From contig NZ_CP132507.1 of assembly GCF_032191775.1 (NCBI RefSeq), positions 1,451,001 through 1,515,000 on the forward strand: a stretch of 64,000 bases of DNA. The letters are read 5' to 3'. This document shows, in pieces, positions 50,380-59,602 of the stretch (its first letter is position 1; each line of letters begins with the position of its first letter). The DNA comes from Rhodoferax mekongensis (GTDB lineage: Bacteria; Pseudomonadota; Gammaproteobacteria; Burkholderiales; Burkholderiaceae_C). The translations under genes were made by a program, and so were the position numbers. Below the pieces are notes generated by a model that was not told where the DNA came from, did not search any database, and saw only the letters and a list, made by a program, of their open reading frames with translations.

Positions 50380-51009
50380 ATGAAACTTCAATACATGCAA
50401 GCCCTATGCGCCGCAGCCCTCGCACTGGGTAGTGCGGTCAGCGCCAACGCGTTGACGCTTACATTTGACGAAATGAGCAGCCCCGCTGATGCCGCAAGCT
50501 ACGGCGTGGTGCTACAACACAGCAGCGACAATCACTACGTGGTGCCGAGTGCAGGCTTTGTCTCGAACGCCGGCGGTGGCAGTGTGCTGGCCTACTATGG
50601 GCTCGGAGCCCACAGTGAAACCCTTACCCTGCTCCCCAGCCTCAATTCACTTTTTTCGCTCAACAGTCTGGACCTGGCCGGCCTGATGGGCAGCGGCGGT
50701 GGGCAACTGTCGGATCAATTCTCCATCCGTATCAGCGGCATCCGCATGGACGGCACCCAGGTCGGAGGGCTGCACGCTTTCAGTTTGACCCCCGGCACCT
50801 TCACCCACTATGGCAGCAACCACTTCACCGGCTTTACGGGGCTGAAGTCCGTCACCTTCAGCGGTATAGGCACCGACGCGGCCCGCTACGTGGGGGTGGA
50901 CAATATTGCGCTCACCATTAGCCCCGTGCCTGAGCCCGAGACCTATGCATTGTTGCTTGCCGGCTTGGGGCTGCTGGCGGCGGCAAGCCGCAGGCGCAGG
51001 GCGGACTGA
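50380..51009 (+). CDS. PEP-CTERM sorting domain protein
   Basis: The 209-residue exported protein has a signal peptide (cleavage about ANA, residue 24) and a C-terminal PEP-CTERM tag: VPEPETYALLLAGLGLLAA then SRRRRAD. Such tags are recognised by exosortase (XrtA/EpsH-type). No exosortase is in the window, but the adjacent polysaccharide genes are the typical setting. The middle domain is unassigned. Confidence 0.88.
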   Translation: MKLQYMQALCAAALALGSAVSANALTLTFDEMSSPADAASYGVVLQHSSDNHYVVPSAGFVSNAGGGSVLAYYGLGAHSETLTLLPSLNSLFSLNSLDLAGLMGSGGGQLSDQFSIRISGIRMDGTQVGGLHAFSLTPGTFTHYGSNHFTGFTGLKSVTFSGIGTDAARYVGVDNIALTISPVPEPETYALLLAGLGLLAAASRRRRAD

Positions 51010-51030
51010 TCGAAGGCCCGCCAATCCGCT

Positions 51031-52473
51031 TTACAGCTTGCTGGCGGTCTTCAAAATGCGCAGCAGGCACTCATCGCACAGTCGCTTGGCACTGCGAACA
51101 CTGGTGCTTTCGGCGTAGCAGCGCAGTTCAGGGGCGTTGCCGCTAGGGCGCAAATGCACAATGTCGCCCGACGCAAAATGCACTCGAAGGCCATCGGTTT
51201 CATCAATGGCTTCTACCGGCCCTGCCTGGGGCGCCATCACATTGCGCAGCAGCACATGGTCATTGCGCAAGCTTGCAATCAGATCGCGACTGCTAGAGGT
51301 CGCAAAGTTCTGAATACGATCGCTGGCCGTAAAGCGCTTGGGCAGGCGGTAGCCCACTTCTGACATTTTGAGCGTTTGCGCCTTGGCGCCACACAGCAGC
51401 GCCAGCATGGGTAACACCGCATCCCGGGTGGGCAGGGGGCCAAGCCGCTGCCCGTTGCGCAGCACTTGGCTGCCCAGCAAAAAGCCGCCATTGGCCTCGT
51501 AGCCCACCACCAATTCCGCACCTGCATGAGCCGCCTGTTGCATGCCCTCAATCACATAGGGCGACCCAATACGGGTTTGCACCACCTGAGCAAAGCTCTC
51601 GGTGCGCTCCAAGGCGCTGTTGCTGCTCACCGGCGTTACCACTGCGGTGGCATGCAGGTACTGGGCAGTCAAAATGCCTACCACATCGCCGCGCATCCAT
51701 TCGCCTTTTTCGTCGCCGATCAAAGGGCGGTCTGCATCGCCGTCGGTCGAGACAATGGCGTCAAAGTCATACAGCTCTGCCCATTCACGGGCCTGCTCAA
51801 TGTCTTCGTGGCGCACGGCTTCGGTATCTATGGGCACAAACACATCGGTGCGCCCCAGAGAAATCACCTCGGCACCCAGTGCCTCCAGAATTTTGCGCAA
51901 CACATCCCGAGCCACGCTGCTGTGCTCGTAAACGGCAATCGTCTCCCCGTCCAGGGCGTTGGCACCAAAAAAACGGATGTAGCGATCCAGATACGCCTGC
52001 TCCACCCGCGGGTCAGGAGCGGGCAGTTTGGGCAGCGTGAGTTGCTTGGGCAGGCCCACCAGAAAGTCGAGCATGGCCCGCTCATCCGCCTTGGTGATCT
52101 CGCCGTCCTCCCGGTAAAACTTGATGCCGTTGCGGTCAAACGGAATGTGGCTGCCCGTGACCACAATCGCTGGCGAGCCACACTGCGCAGCGTACAAAGC
52201 CAGCGCTGGGGTGGGCAAGGCGCCACCGTAAATCACCGTCATGCCCAGGCTCTCGATGGCGGCTGCACATGCAGCTGCAATTTCCGGGCTGCTAGGGCGC
52301 AGGTCATGCCCCAGCACGATGGAGGTCGCTTTGGGCACCACCGCATTCAGGAAGGCCGTGGTGTAGGCGTGGCACAGGTCGGGCGTCATGTCGGCCACCT
52401 TGCCGCGTGCACCACTGGTGCCGAAGGCCACGCCGGACTGCGTGGCCATGTCTTGGAGGGTCAGTACTGTCAT
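51031..52473 (-). CDS. manB: Phosphomannomutase/phosphoglucomutase
   Basis: The 480-residue alpha-D-phosphohexomutase has the opening GTSGARG, phosphoserine loop VTGSHIPFDRNGIKF, metal loop STDGDADR and sugar-binding EANGGF. The loop TGSHIP differs from the classic TASHNP, as seen in several betaproteobacterial EPS-linked mutases. It probably supplies mannose-1-phosphate. It converges with the PEP-CTERM gene, leaving 21 bp. Confidence 0.88.
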   Translation of the reverse strand: MTVLTLQDMATQSGVAFGTSGARGKVADMTPDLCHAYTTAFLNAVVPKATSIVLGHDLRPSSPEIAAACAAAIESLGMTVIYGGALPTPALALYAAQCGSPAIVVTGSHIPFDRNGIKFYREDGEITKADERAMLDFLVGLPKQLTLPKLPAPDPRVEQAYLDRYIRFFGANALDGETIAVYEHSSVARDVLRKILEALGAEVISLGRTDVFVPIDTEAVRHEDIEQAREWAELYDFDAIVSTDGDADRPLIGDEKGEWMRGDVVGILTAQYLHATAVVTPVSSNSALERTESFAQVVQTRIGSPYVIEGMQQAAHAGAELVVGYEANGGFLLGSQVLRNGQRLGPLPTRDAVLPMLALLCGAKAQTLKMSEVGYRLPKRFTASDRIQNFATSSSRDLIASLRNDHVLLRNVMAPQAGPVEAIDETDGLRVHFASGDIVHLRPSGNAPELRCYAESTSVRSAKRLCDECLLRILKTASKL

Positions 52474-52488
52474 AACTACCCCGCTTGA

Positions 52489-53811
52489 TCAGCGCCCGAT
52501 CGCTTGGTACTCAATCCCCATGCTGCGGATCATCTTGGGGTCGTACAGGTTACGGCCGTCGAAGATGACCGGTTGCTTCAGCTTGGCCTTGATGGTGTCG
52601 AAGTCGGGGCTGCGGAACTCGCGCCACTCGGTCACGATGATGAGCGCATCCGCCCCCTCCAGTGCCGCGGTCTGGTTGTCGGCATAGCTCAGGCGGGCCT
52701 CATTGGGGAAGCAGTGTTGCGCCTCCTTCATGGCTACCGGGTCATAGGCCGTCACGGTGGCGCCCGCGTCCAGCAGGTCCTGAATCACATCCCGGCTAGT
52801 GGCCTTGCGCATGTCGTCGGTGTTGGCCTTGAAAGCCAAGCCCCACAGTGCAAAGTGCTTGCCTTTCAGGTCCGCACCAAAGCGCTGTAGTACCTTGCGA
52901 CCCAGCACCCGTTTTTGCGCGTCGTTGGCTTCTTCAACTGCGTTCAACACCTTGAGGTTGATGCCCGCATCGGTTTGTGCAGTCTTGATGAGCGCCTGCA
53001 CATCTTTGGGGAAGCACGACCCGCCATAACCCGCACCGGCATACAAAAAGTCATAGCCAATGCGCGGGTCAGAGCCAATGCCCTTGCGCACGTTTTCAAT
53101 GTCGGCACCCAGCTTTTCGGCCAGGTTGGCCAGTTCGTTCATAAAGCTGATGCGGGTGGCCAGCATGGCGTTGGCGGCGTATTTGGTCAGCTCGGCACTG
53201 CGAATGTCCATCACGATCAAGCGGTCGTGGTTGCGCTGAATGGGGGCGTAGAGGGCGCGCATATTGAGCGCAGCTTGCTCGTCATCGCAGCCCACCACAA
53301 TCCGGTCCGGCCGCATGAAGTCATCAATGGCAGCGCCTTCTTTCAAAAATTCGGGGTTGCTCACCACGCTGAAAGGCGTGTTCACCCCGCGCTTGGCCAG
53401 CTCGTCGGCAATGGCGGCCTTTACGCGGTCTGCAGTGCCCACGGGCACGGTGCTCTTGTCTACCACCACCTTGTAGTCGGTCATGTACTTGCCGATGTTG
53501 CGGGCGGCCGCAATCACGTATTTCATGTCGGCTGAGCCATCTTCATCGGGCGGGGTGCCCACCGCAATGAACTGCACCGTGCCGAAGTGCGCGGCTTTTT
53601 CCACATCGGTGGTGAAGTGCAGGCGGCCTGCCGCCACATTGCGCTTGACCATCTCTTGCAGGCCCGGCTCGTAGATGGGAATGCCGCCGTCCTCCAAAAT
53701 CTTGATCTTGGCCGGGTCCACATCCAGGCACAGCACATCGTTGCCAACATCCGCAAAACACGCGCCTGACACCAGGCCCACGTAGCCGGTTCCAATCACA
53801 GTAATTTTCAT
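52489..53811 (-). CDS. ugd: UDP-glucose 6-dehydrogenase
   Basis: The 440-residue enzyme oxidises UDP-glucose to UDP-glucuronate. The NAD site [17 protein letters not shown] and catalytic Cys in [10 protein letters not shown] are intact. It provides uronic acid to the exopolysaccharide. manB follows 15 bp later. Confidence 0.95.
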   Translation of the reverse strand: MKITVIGTGYVGLVSGACFADVGNDVLCLDVDPAKIKILEDGGIPIYEPGLQEMVKRNVAAGRLHFTTDVEKAAHFGTVQFIAVGTPPDEDGSADMKYVIAAARNIGKYMTDYKVVVDKSTVPVGTADRVKAAIADELAKRGVNTPFSVVSNPEFLKEGAAIDDFMRPDRIVVGCDDEQAALNMRALYAPIQRNHDRLIVMDIRSAELTKYAANAMLATRISFMNELANLAEKLGADIENVRKGIGSDPRIGYDFLYAGAGYGGSCFPKDVQALIKTAQTDAGINLKVLNAVEEANDAQKRVLGRKVLQRFGADLKGKHFALWGLAFKANTDDMRKATSRDVIQDLLDAGATVTAYDPVAMKEAQHCFPNEARLSYADNQTAALEGADALIIVTEWREFRSPDFDTIKAKLKQPVIFDGRNLYDPKMIRSMGIEYQAIGR

Positions 53812-53846
53812 CTGTCACTCCCTCTCAAATTTAAACAAAATTGGCC

Positions 53847-53898
53847 AATGGCGCCCATGGAACATGCGCGAGAAGCTATATTTTTGATAGCAATATGG
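53847..53898 (+). repeat. Dispersed palindromic repeat containing the stop of the GDP-mannose hydrolase gene
   Basis: AATGGCGCCCATGG, ATGCGCGAGAAGCTATA and TTTTTGATAGCAATATGG align with the copy at 22445. The TAG of the minus-strand gene at 53876-53878 falls in the core GCTAT. Confidence 0.65.
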
Positions 53899-54355
53899 TA
53901 TCCACATAGTCTTTGGTGAAGCGGTGCACCTCGGCAGAGGCCTGTGCCTCGGCCAGCGGCCACCAGTGCAGCGCGCTGTGCTGGGCGTCGGCCGCAGCAA
54001 GCTCGGTGCCAGCAGGCAGTTGCACCAGGTTGCCCATCACTACATAGTGGGTGGACACCCCCACATCCCCCGCAAAACAGTCAGTGTAAAAGTGCTCAAA
54101 GGCACCCATATGACGGGGCGGCACCGGCAAATCAGCCAGCAGCAGGCCCAGCTCGTCGTGCGCCACCCGGGCCAGTGCTGCCTGCATGGTTTCGTTTTTG
54201 CGGATGCGCCCGCCCGGCACAAACCAAAAGCCCTGTGCCGGCCGGTTGTTACGCAAGCCCAACAATATCTCGGTGCCGCCGCGCACCACCACCAGGTCCA
54301 TGGCCACCAGGGGTGCCGCGTCTACTACGCCCAAAAAAACGTCTTTACTCAGCAT
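53876..54355 (-). CDS. gmm: GDP-mannose mannosyl hydrolase (Nudix)
   Basis: The 159-residue Nudix protein has the Gmm-style degenerate box: GGRIRKNET then VAHDELGL, in which the first Glu of REUXEE is missing, as in E. coli Gmm. Gmm hydrolyses GDP-mannose and related GDP-sugars, which may tune precursor levels. The last residues (ILLSKI) and stop codon come from a repeat copy. The start overlaps the upstream transferase gene by 11 bases. Confidence 0.85.
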   Translation of the reverse strand: MLSKDVFLGVVDAAPLVAMDLVVVRGGTEILLGLRNNRPAQGFWFVPGGRIRKNETMQAALARVAHDELGLLLADLPVPPRHMGAFEHFYTDCFAGDVGVSTHYVVMGNLVQLPAGTELAAADAQHSALHWWPLAEAQASAEVHRFTKDYVDTILLSKI

Positions 54356-55109
54356 GGCGGCGCGTCAGCAGTTGGCGGGCAGCACCCGCAATAAACAAAG
54401 TGTTGGTCACCAAGTACCGTCGCCACAAGCGGCGTGGCTCAGACACCAAGCGGTGCAGCCACTCCAAGCCCGCGTTTTGCATCCATAACGGTGCACGCTG
54501 AATGGTGCCTGCCTGGTAATCAAACGCAGCGCCCACCCCAATCATCACCGCCTGAATGCGCCCGCGGTGCGCAGCCATCCACAACTCTTGCTTGGGGCAA
54601 CCCAAGCTCACCCACACCGTGCCCGCGCCCGATGTATTGATGCGCTCTACCACCGCAGCATCTTCCTCAGCGGTGAGTGCGCGAAACGGCGGCGAATATG
54701 CCCCCGCCACCCGCAGTGCCGGGTAAGTCGCTGCCAGCTTGGCTTGCAAGATGGTGAGCGTTTCTTCGGTGCCGCCGTACAGGTAAATCGACTCGTTGCG
54801 CCCGGCCGCCTCTGCACAGTATTTCCACATCAGGTCCGGCCCATTAATGCGCTGCTGGTTTGCGAAACCCAGCTTGCGCATCATCCAGGCGACCGGGGCC
54901 CCGTCGGGTGTTGCCATATCGGCTTGCGCCACCACGGTGCCAAATGCCGGGTCTTGCCCAGCGGTTACTACCGAGTGCGCGTTGCAGATGCACACATAGC
55001 GGCTTTCGCGTGCGGCAGCCCAAGTCGCTATGCGCGAGAGGGCGTCGGGCCAAGTGACTGCGTCGATCGGTGCCCGAAGAACTTGTACTGTTGTTTTCAG
55101 CATCGTCAT
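54345..55109 (-). CDS. WecG/TagA/CpsF family glycosyltransferase
   Basis: The 254-residue GT26 enzyme has the motifs CICNAHSVVTAG, MATPDGAPVAWM, YLYGGTEETL and VSLGCPKQELWM. GT26 enzymes add the second sugar to a lipid-linked acceptor. It overlaps the upstream GT4 gene (ATGA). Confidence 0.9.
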   Translation of the reverse strand: MTMLKTTVQVLRAPIDAVTWPDALSRIATWAAARESRYVCICNAHSVVTAGQDPAFGTVVAQADMATPDGAPVAWMMRKLGFANQQRINGPDLMWKYCAEAAGRNESIYLYGGTEETLTILQAKLAATYPALRVAGAYSPPFRALTAEEDAAVVERINTSGAGTVWVSLGCPKQELWMAAHRGRIQAVMIGVGAAFDYQAGTIQRAPLWMQNAGLEWLHRLVSEPRRLWRRYLVTNTLFIAGAARQLLTRRHAE

Positions 55110-56287
55110 GGGTTCAACCCGGCTTTCACTTCCGCAATAGCGGACTCATAAATTTCTATCAACTGTTGGTAATTGCGCTCAGCAGTGAACTCTGCCTCGT
55201 ACTGTTTGCGTGCCTTATGGCCCATGCTTGCCATGGCCTCCGGGTTGGCCATCGCCCACCGCATTTTTTGGGCCAAGTCGTCAGCATTACCCGGCTCAAA
55301 CAACAGACCGGTTTCGCCGTCTTTGACCAACTCAGCAAGCGCGCCGATTCGACTGGCGATCACCGGCAGGCCGCAACCCAGCGCTTCCACCAGCGTTCGA
55401 GGAAAATTCTCGTACCAAATGCTGGGCAACACCATTGCCATGGCCGCACTCATCTCATGGCGCACTTGCTCCATTTGAAGGGCGCCGAGTGCAGTCAGCC
55501 CCGGCACCTCGTTTAATAAGGGCGCATCTGGCCCTGTGCCAGCAACTCGAAGCGTGCTGCCAGCCAACTGGCGTTGGGCGTTGACCAGCACATCGACTCC
55601 TTTCTCGGATGAAAGGCGGCCCACAAACAAAAAGCCCTGCCGCGCAGCAGGAGCTGGCGGTTCGAAGTCCACAAAGTTGGGTTTGATGGCAATCCGCTCT
55701 GCAGGAAGGCCGCCTTCAATAAACTTGCCGCGGCAAAACTCGTTGAGTGCGATGTAGCGGGTTACCTTGTTTTGCCAGGTGCCCATGGCACGGTGCACCG
55801 TGACCATGCCGGCCAGCACGGTGCTCTGCAACACCGAGCCACGGTAGCAGCCCCTGGCGGCCCCACGCCATGGCACAGTGCCCAAGCAGTCCTCACACAC
55901 CTTACCGTTGCGCAGAAACATGGCTTGGGGGCACATGAGTCTGAAGTTGTGCAGGGTTTGAATCACCGGCACCCGTAGCCGTGTTACAACCCAGTAAATA
56001 GCGGGCGATATCAGCGGAAACGTGTTGTGGACATGCACTACGTCTGGCCTGAAGGTGCGTACGGTGTTTTCAAAGTCGGAAGCCACGTCCTTCGCCCAAA
56101 CGGTGTTTGCAGCGGCTGCGACCTTAGACATTGAGGTTATGGCATCGTTGTGGCGGGTGAATAGCTCAACCTCATGGCCCTTACTACGCAACAGGGCAAC
56201 TTCGGCCTCCATGACCGTGTCTTCACCGCCTTTGTGCTGGTAGGCGTTGTGGACCATTAATGCACGTAACAAACTTCTATTACTCAT
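55106..56287 (-). CDS. Glycosyltransferase family 4
   Basis: The 393-residue GT-B enzyme has an N-terminal acceptor domain (HNAYQHKGGEDTVMEAE, an EPS-type motif) and the C-terminal donor domain with FVGRLSSEKGVDVL and the E-x7-E motif around PRTLVEALGCGLPVIAS. ATG 56287 overlaps the upstream acetyltransferase stop (ATGA), favouring it over GTG 56305. The sugar is unknown. Confidence 0.9.
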   Translation of the reverse strand: MSNRSLLRALMVHNAYQHKGGEDTVMEAEVALLRSKGHEVELFTRHNDAITSMSKVAAAANTVWAKDVASDFENTVRTFRPDVVHVHNTFPLISPAIYWVVTRLRVPVIQTLHNFRLMCPQAMFLRNGKVCEDCLGTVPWRGAARGCYRGSVLQSTVLAGMVTVHRAMGTWQNKVTRYIALNEFCRGKFIEGGLPAERIAIKPNFVDFEPPAPAARQGFLFVGRLSSEKGVDVLVNAQRQLAGSTLRVAGTGPDAPLLNEVPGLTALGALQMEQVRHEMSAAMAMVLPSIWYENFPRTLVEALGCGLPVIASRIGALAELVKDGETGLLFEPGNADDLAQKMRWAMANPEAMASMGHKARKQYEAEFTAERNYQQLIEIYESAIAEVKAGLNP

Positions 56288-56736
56288 TGGACGGCTGGAG
56301 TACACGTGCAGGATTGCCGACTGCCGTCGAGCCAGCAGGAATGTCGGTTACGACGACGGCGCCAGGTCCTATCGTTGCCCCGGCTCCTACAACTACCCCC
56401 CCCCACAACAACAGCGTTTGGGTAGAGAACTACGTTGTCTTCAATGATGGGCACACCCGCATTTCTGCCATGGCGCTTAGAGCCTATAGTGACACACTGG
56501 AAAAGCGTTACGTTTTTTCCAATTCTGACCCCAGGATTGATGGTGATACCGAAAGGGTGCGCGATTCTCACGGGGTTTTGGAGTGCTGGTAATTCAATAT
56601 GCAAAACGAGACCAACCAGCTTTCGGAAAATACTGGGCTTCTTGCCTGTAAATACCCAGTTGATTAATTTATTCATTCCCCCTAGGGGGTCACTGCGCAC
56701 GTCACGTGCATCAACATTTTGAGGAACTTGTTTCAT
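56284..56736 (-). CDS. Serine-acetyltransferase-like hexapeptide protein, frameshifted at a G9 tract
   Basis: The frame encodes 150 residues. The first ~115 are a left-handed-beta-helix acetyltransferase like EPS-associated CysE relatives (GITINPGVRIGKNVTLFQCVTIGS, NVVLYPNAVVVGG). At a run of nine G (minus strand, 56396-56404) the frame shifts into a Arg/Cys-rich tail without homology. With eight G the frame continues VVVGAGATIGPGAVVVTDI and ends NPARVLQPSNE, a normal C-terminus, stopping at 56280. This is either a disrupted gene, a slipped-strand (phase-variable) switch or a sequencing error. Substrate probably a sugar of the exopolysaccharide. Confidence 0.8.
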   Translation of the reverse strand: MKQVPQNVDARDVRSDPLGGMNKLINWVFTGKKPSIFRKLVGLVLHIELPALQNPVRIAHPFGITINPGVRIGKNVTLFQCVTIGSKRHGRNAGVPIIEDNVVLYPNAVVVGGGSCRSRGNDRTWRRRRNRHSCWLDGSRQSCTCTPAVQ

Positions 56737-57860
56737 TTTGGATCGCCCACTTTTAGACAGCGCTCTACGCCATCCGCAAAATTACGAGCCATGTTTTCTA
56801 CCGTGTATTCGCCCCCACTTTTCCTGCAACCTAGCTTCATGGCATTCAGCCTGGCAGGGTCGGTGAGAAGAGCAATGGCTTGTCTGACGTAGTCGTCTAG
56901 GCAATTTGTCGTCATTAAGCCATTAACGCCGGGCTCCAAATACACAATCTCGGGGCTATGAAGGCCACAGTCGGTGGTGAGCATTGGCACTTCACACACA
57001 AACGAATCTAATATGCCCAGCCCCACCAAACCAGGGTTGAGCATCACAGTGGCGCTGGCCAAAGCGAGCACTTTGTCGCGACCTTTCAGCATGCCGCCAA
57101 AGTGCGCCCATTCGTGCTTGGCACAAAAATCCTCAACCAATGATTTCTGCGGACCCGCACCGACCAGCAGAAGCTCAAAGTCAGGTACCTGTGATCGCAT
57201 GGCCCCTGCCGCTTCGAACAGAAATTCGAGCCGCTTCTCTTGGTAAAAAGAGCCTAGAAATATTCCTAGAAGGCCATTGCCTATTTTTTGGGCTGCACGC
57301 CAATTAGCAAGTTCTGAAGGGGTGATCGATTCAAACTGACTACGCATTTCCGCCGTATCGATTGCGTTGTTCAATACGGTGATTCGGTCGGCTGGGAAGC
57401 CACTTTGAGCGATCAAAGGTCTGCTGTGCTCGGTGTAGCCAAACCACCAATCTGCCCGGCGAGCCACGCGGCGCTTGAATTTTTCGCGCCAGGAGCCTGG
57501 GTTACCTTGCAGGTTCGCACCATGACCCCACAAAGCCACTTTGTAAGGTACGGGTGCGAATTGGTGCCACAGGTTGCAAACCAGCTTGTTTTCTAAGGCT
57601 ATGACGAGCATCTCTGCCTGATTACAAACGCTCTTTAGTGGTTGGTAGCAAATGCGCCCACCCCAGAAGTATTTGGTGGCTAACTTGTGTGCCCAAGCGA
57701 TCTCTGCGCTGTCGTTTTTGCCTTGCTCTTCAGCTGTGCCAACTCCGTAAGCAAGCACGAGCTCCAAACCACGCTCCGTCATTTGCTGGCGAAGGCTCTC
57801 GAAGAACGCTAAGCGGTAATGCGTCATGCGGCGTTGAACGACCACTATTTTTTTATGCAC
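56733..57860 (-). CDS. Glycosyltransferase family 4
   Basis: The 375-residue GT-B enzyme has LLGIFLGSFYQEKRLEFLFEA, the donor-domain opening, and a variant of the late motif around MLNPGLVGLGILDSFVCEVPMLTT. GTG 57860 is chosen because GGAGG lies seven bases before it; the ATG at 57884 would lie deeper in the upstream acetyltransferase. Local GC content falls relative to the rest of the window, hinting at acquired DNA. Sugar unknown. Confidence 0.88.
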   Translation of the reverse strand: MHKKIVVVQRRMTHYRLAFFESLRQQMTERGLELVLAYGVGTAEEQGKNDSAEIAWAHKLATKYFWGGRICYQPLKSVCNQAEMLVIALENKLVCNLWHQFAPVPYKVALWGHGANLQGNPGSWREKFKRRVARRADWWFGYTEHSRPLIAQSGFPADRITVLNNAIDTAEMRSQFESITPSELANWRAAQKIGNGLLGIFLGSFYQEKRLEFLFEAAGAMRSQVPDFELLLVGAGPQKSLVEDFCAKHEWAHFGGMLKGRDKVLALASATVMLNPGLVGLGILDSFVCEVPMLTTDCGLHSPEIVYLEPGVNGLMTTNCLDDYVRQAIALLTDPARLNAMKLGCRKSGGEYTVENMARNFADGVERCLKVGDPK

Positions 57861-58374
57861 AAGTAGCCTCCGGCATCGTCGCAATGTGTATGACCCTTGC
57901 CGGGTTACCTACAACGGTGGCCCCCTCCGGCACGTCTTTGACAACCACCGAGCCTGCGCCGATACGTGCACCACTGCCTACGGTGATTGGCCCCAGTATC
58001 ACTACATGCGCGCCAATATCAACATCGTCCCCGATGGTGGGTGCAGCCCGTGTACCAAAAGGTAAGGTTTCCTTTACGCCAATGGTGGTGTTGTGGCGCA
58101 AGGCTACATTGCGGCCAATAACGGTTTGGTCGTTTACAACTAAACCCATACCATGATAAAGGCGCAGACTTGGGCCGACTTGGGTGTTCCAAGGAAGTTC
58201 GATGCAGAGCACCCACTCAATGAGTAAGCGGTAGAAGACCAGATAGGGAATCCCGAGCCAAAAGATGGGTTTCGGTGCTCTCCTGATTTTTTGGGCCAGG
58301 CGAAAGCTAAGTAGAACGAGCCGCCCTTTGGTGTTGCCGGTATTGACTTTCCAGTCTTGAAGGATGTCGCGCAT
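57853..58374 (-). CDS. Serine-acetyltransferase-like EPS acetyltransferase
   Basis: The ~173-residue protein has an N-terminal helical part (MRDILQDWKVNTGNTKGRLVLLSFRLAQ) and hexapeptide repeats GRNVALRHNTTIGV, GDDVDIGAHVVILGPITVGSGARIGAGSVVVKDV, ending GNPARVIHI. It resembles the exopolysaccharide serine-acetyltransferase group. It is a full-length paralogue of the frameshifted neighbour. ATG 58374 is preferred over TTG 58398. Confidence 0.88.
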   Translation of the reverse strand: MRDILQDWKVNTGNTKGRLVLLSFRLAQKIRRAPKPIFWLGIPYLVFYRLLIEWVLCIELPWNTQVGPSLRLYHGMGLVVNDQTVIGRNVALRHNTTIGVKETLPFGTRAAPTIGDDVDIGAHVVILGPITVGSGARIGAGSVVVKDVPEGATVVGNPARVIHIATMPEATCA

Positions 58375-58432
58375 TGTGGGTTGGTCTCGAGGCGTCAACG
58401 CGGTGTTGCGAAAAATGGTTTACCCAGCATGG

Positions 58433-59602
58433 TCAAGTTAGCCAAAACAACAAGGGCTTGACCGTGTTCTTCCAGGCCAGGGTCTCAGCCATTGCAACCA
58501 TGTGCTCGGGCTGCAGTGTCGGCAAGGCCGCATAAAACTCGGTGATTCCCCGTGCCAGTGCATTACTGTCGAAGGGCTCTACAAGTACTCCGGTCGCCGG
58601 TGTCACTAGGCTGCTGAAGCTGCCTACGCGAGTGGTGATCAATGGCGTCCCCAGAGTCAGTGCGAGCAGCAATACACCGCTTTGGTCGATATGCCTGTAC
58701 GGCAGCACAATGGCGTCTGCAGCGGCAAACACCAGGCTAATTGCGGATTCATCGAGGTAGCCGTTCCTCCAGATGGCTTTCTTGTTCTGCACCAGGGTCT
58801 GCAGGCGGTCACGCATCGCCCGGCCGTACTCGGAGTCCGGACAGCGTCCAGCGACGAGCAGTCGGGTTCCGGCATGGCGCTCGAGTGCGTCGAGCAGCAG
58901 GTCCAGGCCTTTGTAGGGAGCCACTCCGCCGAAGAACAAAAGCACGCGGTCGTTTGCTTCAAAGCCCAGCGACTCGCGGGCCTGTGCAGGGGTCAGGCTG
59001 GACTTTTCCACTGCGTCGTTGGCCCCATGCTCCACCACCACAATCTTGCGGCTATCGATGCCGAATTCGCGTGTCAGCGCCTGGGCAGTCTCCGGGGTAT
59101 GGACGAGCAACAAGTGCGGCAGGCGGTAGATGAGCCAGTAGAGGCATTTCATCCACGCCGTGTGTTTGTCGTGGGGCAGGATGTTGTGTACTGTGAGGCA
59201 ATAGCGCCGTGCGACGACGCGCAAAAAAAAGCCTTCGAGAATCCCGACCAGTAGTTCGGGGTTTGTCAGTCCGATGACGCATACCTGGGCTTGTCGGTGG
59301 GTGGCCACATGCCGTAGCAACTTGAAGTGGTATCCCACCATGTTTTTGAGCTTTGCCCAGCGGCTACGGTTGGGAGATTGCGGGCCCCGGATGTTAATGA
59401 ACTCAACCTGCTCGGCAAGCTTGTCTGCGAGAGTGGTGTCTGAGCCCAGCAGTGTGACCTGTACATGGTTCTGGGCCAGGCCATTGGCAAAGCCCAGTTC
59501 GTAGTGCGACTGAAAGCCGTGCGATACGAGAATGGAGCTGTGCATGCTACTGAGCTTTTGCTTCGGAGACGATGCCATGTGGATGGAGGCTGTTGGGGTC
59601 AT
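58433..59602 (-). CDS. Glycosyltransferase family 4
   Basis: The 389-residue GT-B enzyme (or 370 from ATG 59545) has an acceptor domain opening SSILVSHGFQSHYELGFANGLAQ and donor motifs LLFFGGVAPYKGLDLLLDAL and LALTLGTPLITTRVGSFSSLV. ATG 59602 overlaps the hydrolase stop by ATGA, which favours it. Sugar unknown. Confidence 0.88.
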   Translation of the reverse strand: MTPTASIHMASSPKQKLSSMHSSILVSHGFQSHYELGFANGLAQNHVQVTLLGSDTTLADKLAEQVEFINIRGPQSPNRSRWAKLKNMVGYHFKLLRHVATHRQAQVCVIGLTNPELLVGILEGFFLRVVARRYCLTVHNILPHDKHTAWMKCLYWLIYRLPHLLLVHTPETAQALTREFGIDSRKIVVVEHGANDAVEKSSLTPAQARESLGFEANDRVLLFFGGVAPYKGLDLLLDALERHAGTRLLVAGRCPDSEYGRAMRDRLQTLVQNKKAIWRNGYLDESAISLVFAAADAIVLPYRHIDQSGVLLLALTLGTPLITTRVGSFSSLVTPATGVLVEPFDSNALARGITEFYAALPTLQPEHMVAMAETLAWKNTVKPLLFWLT

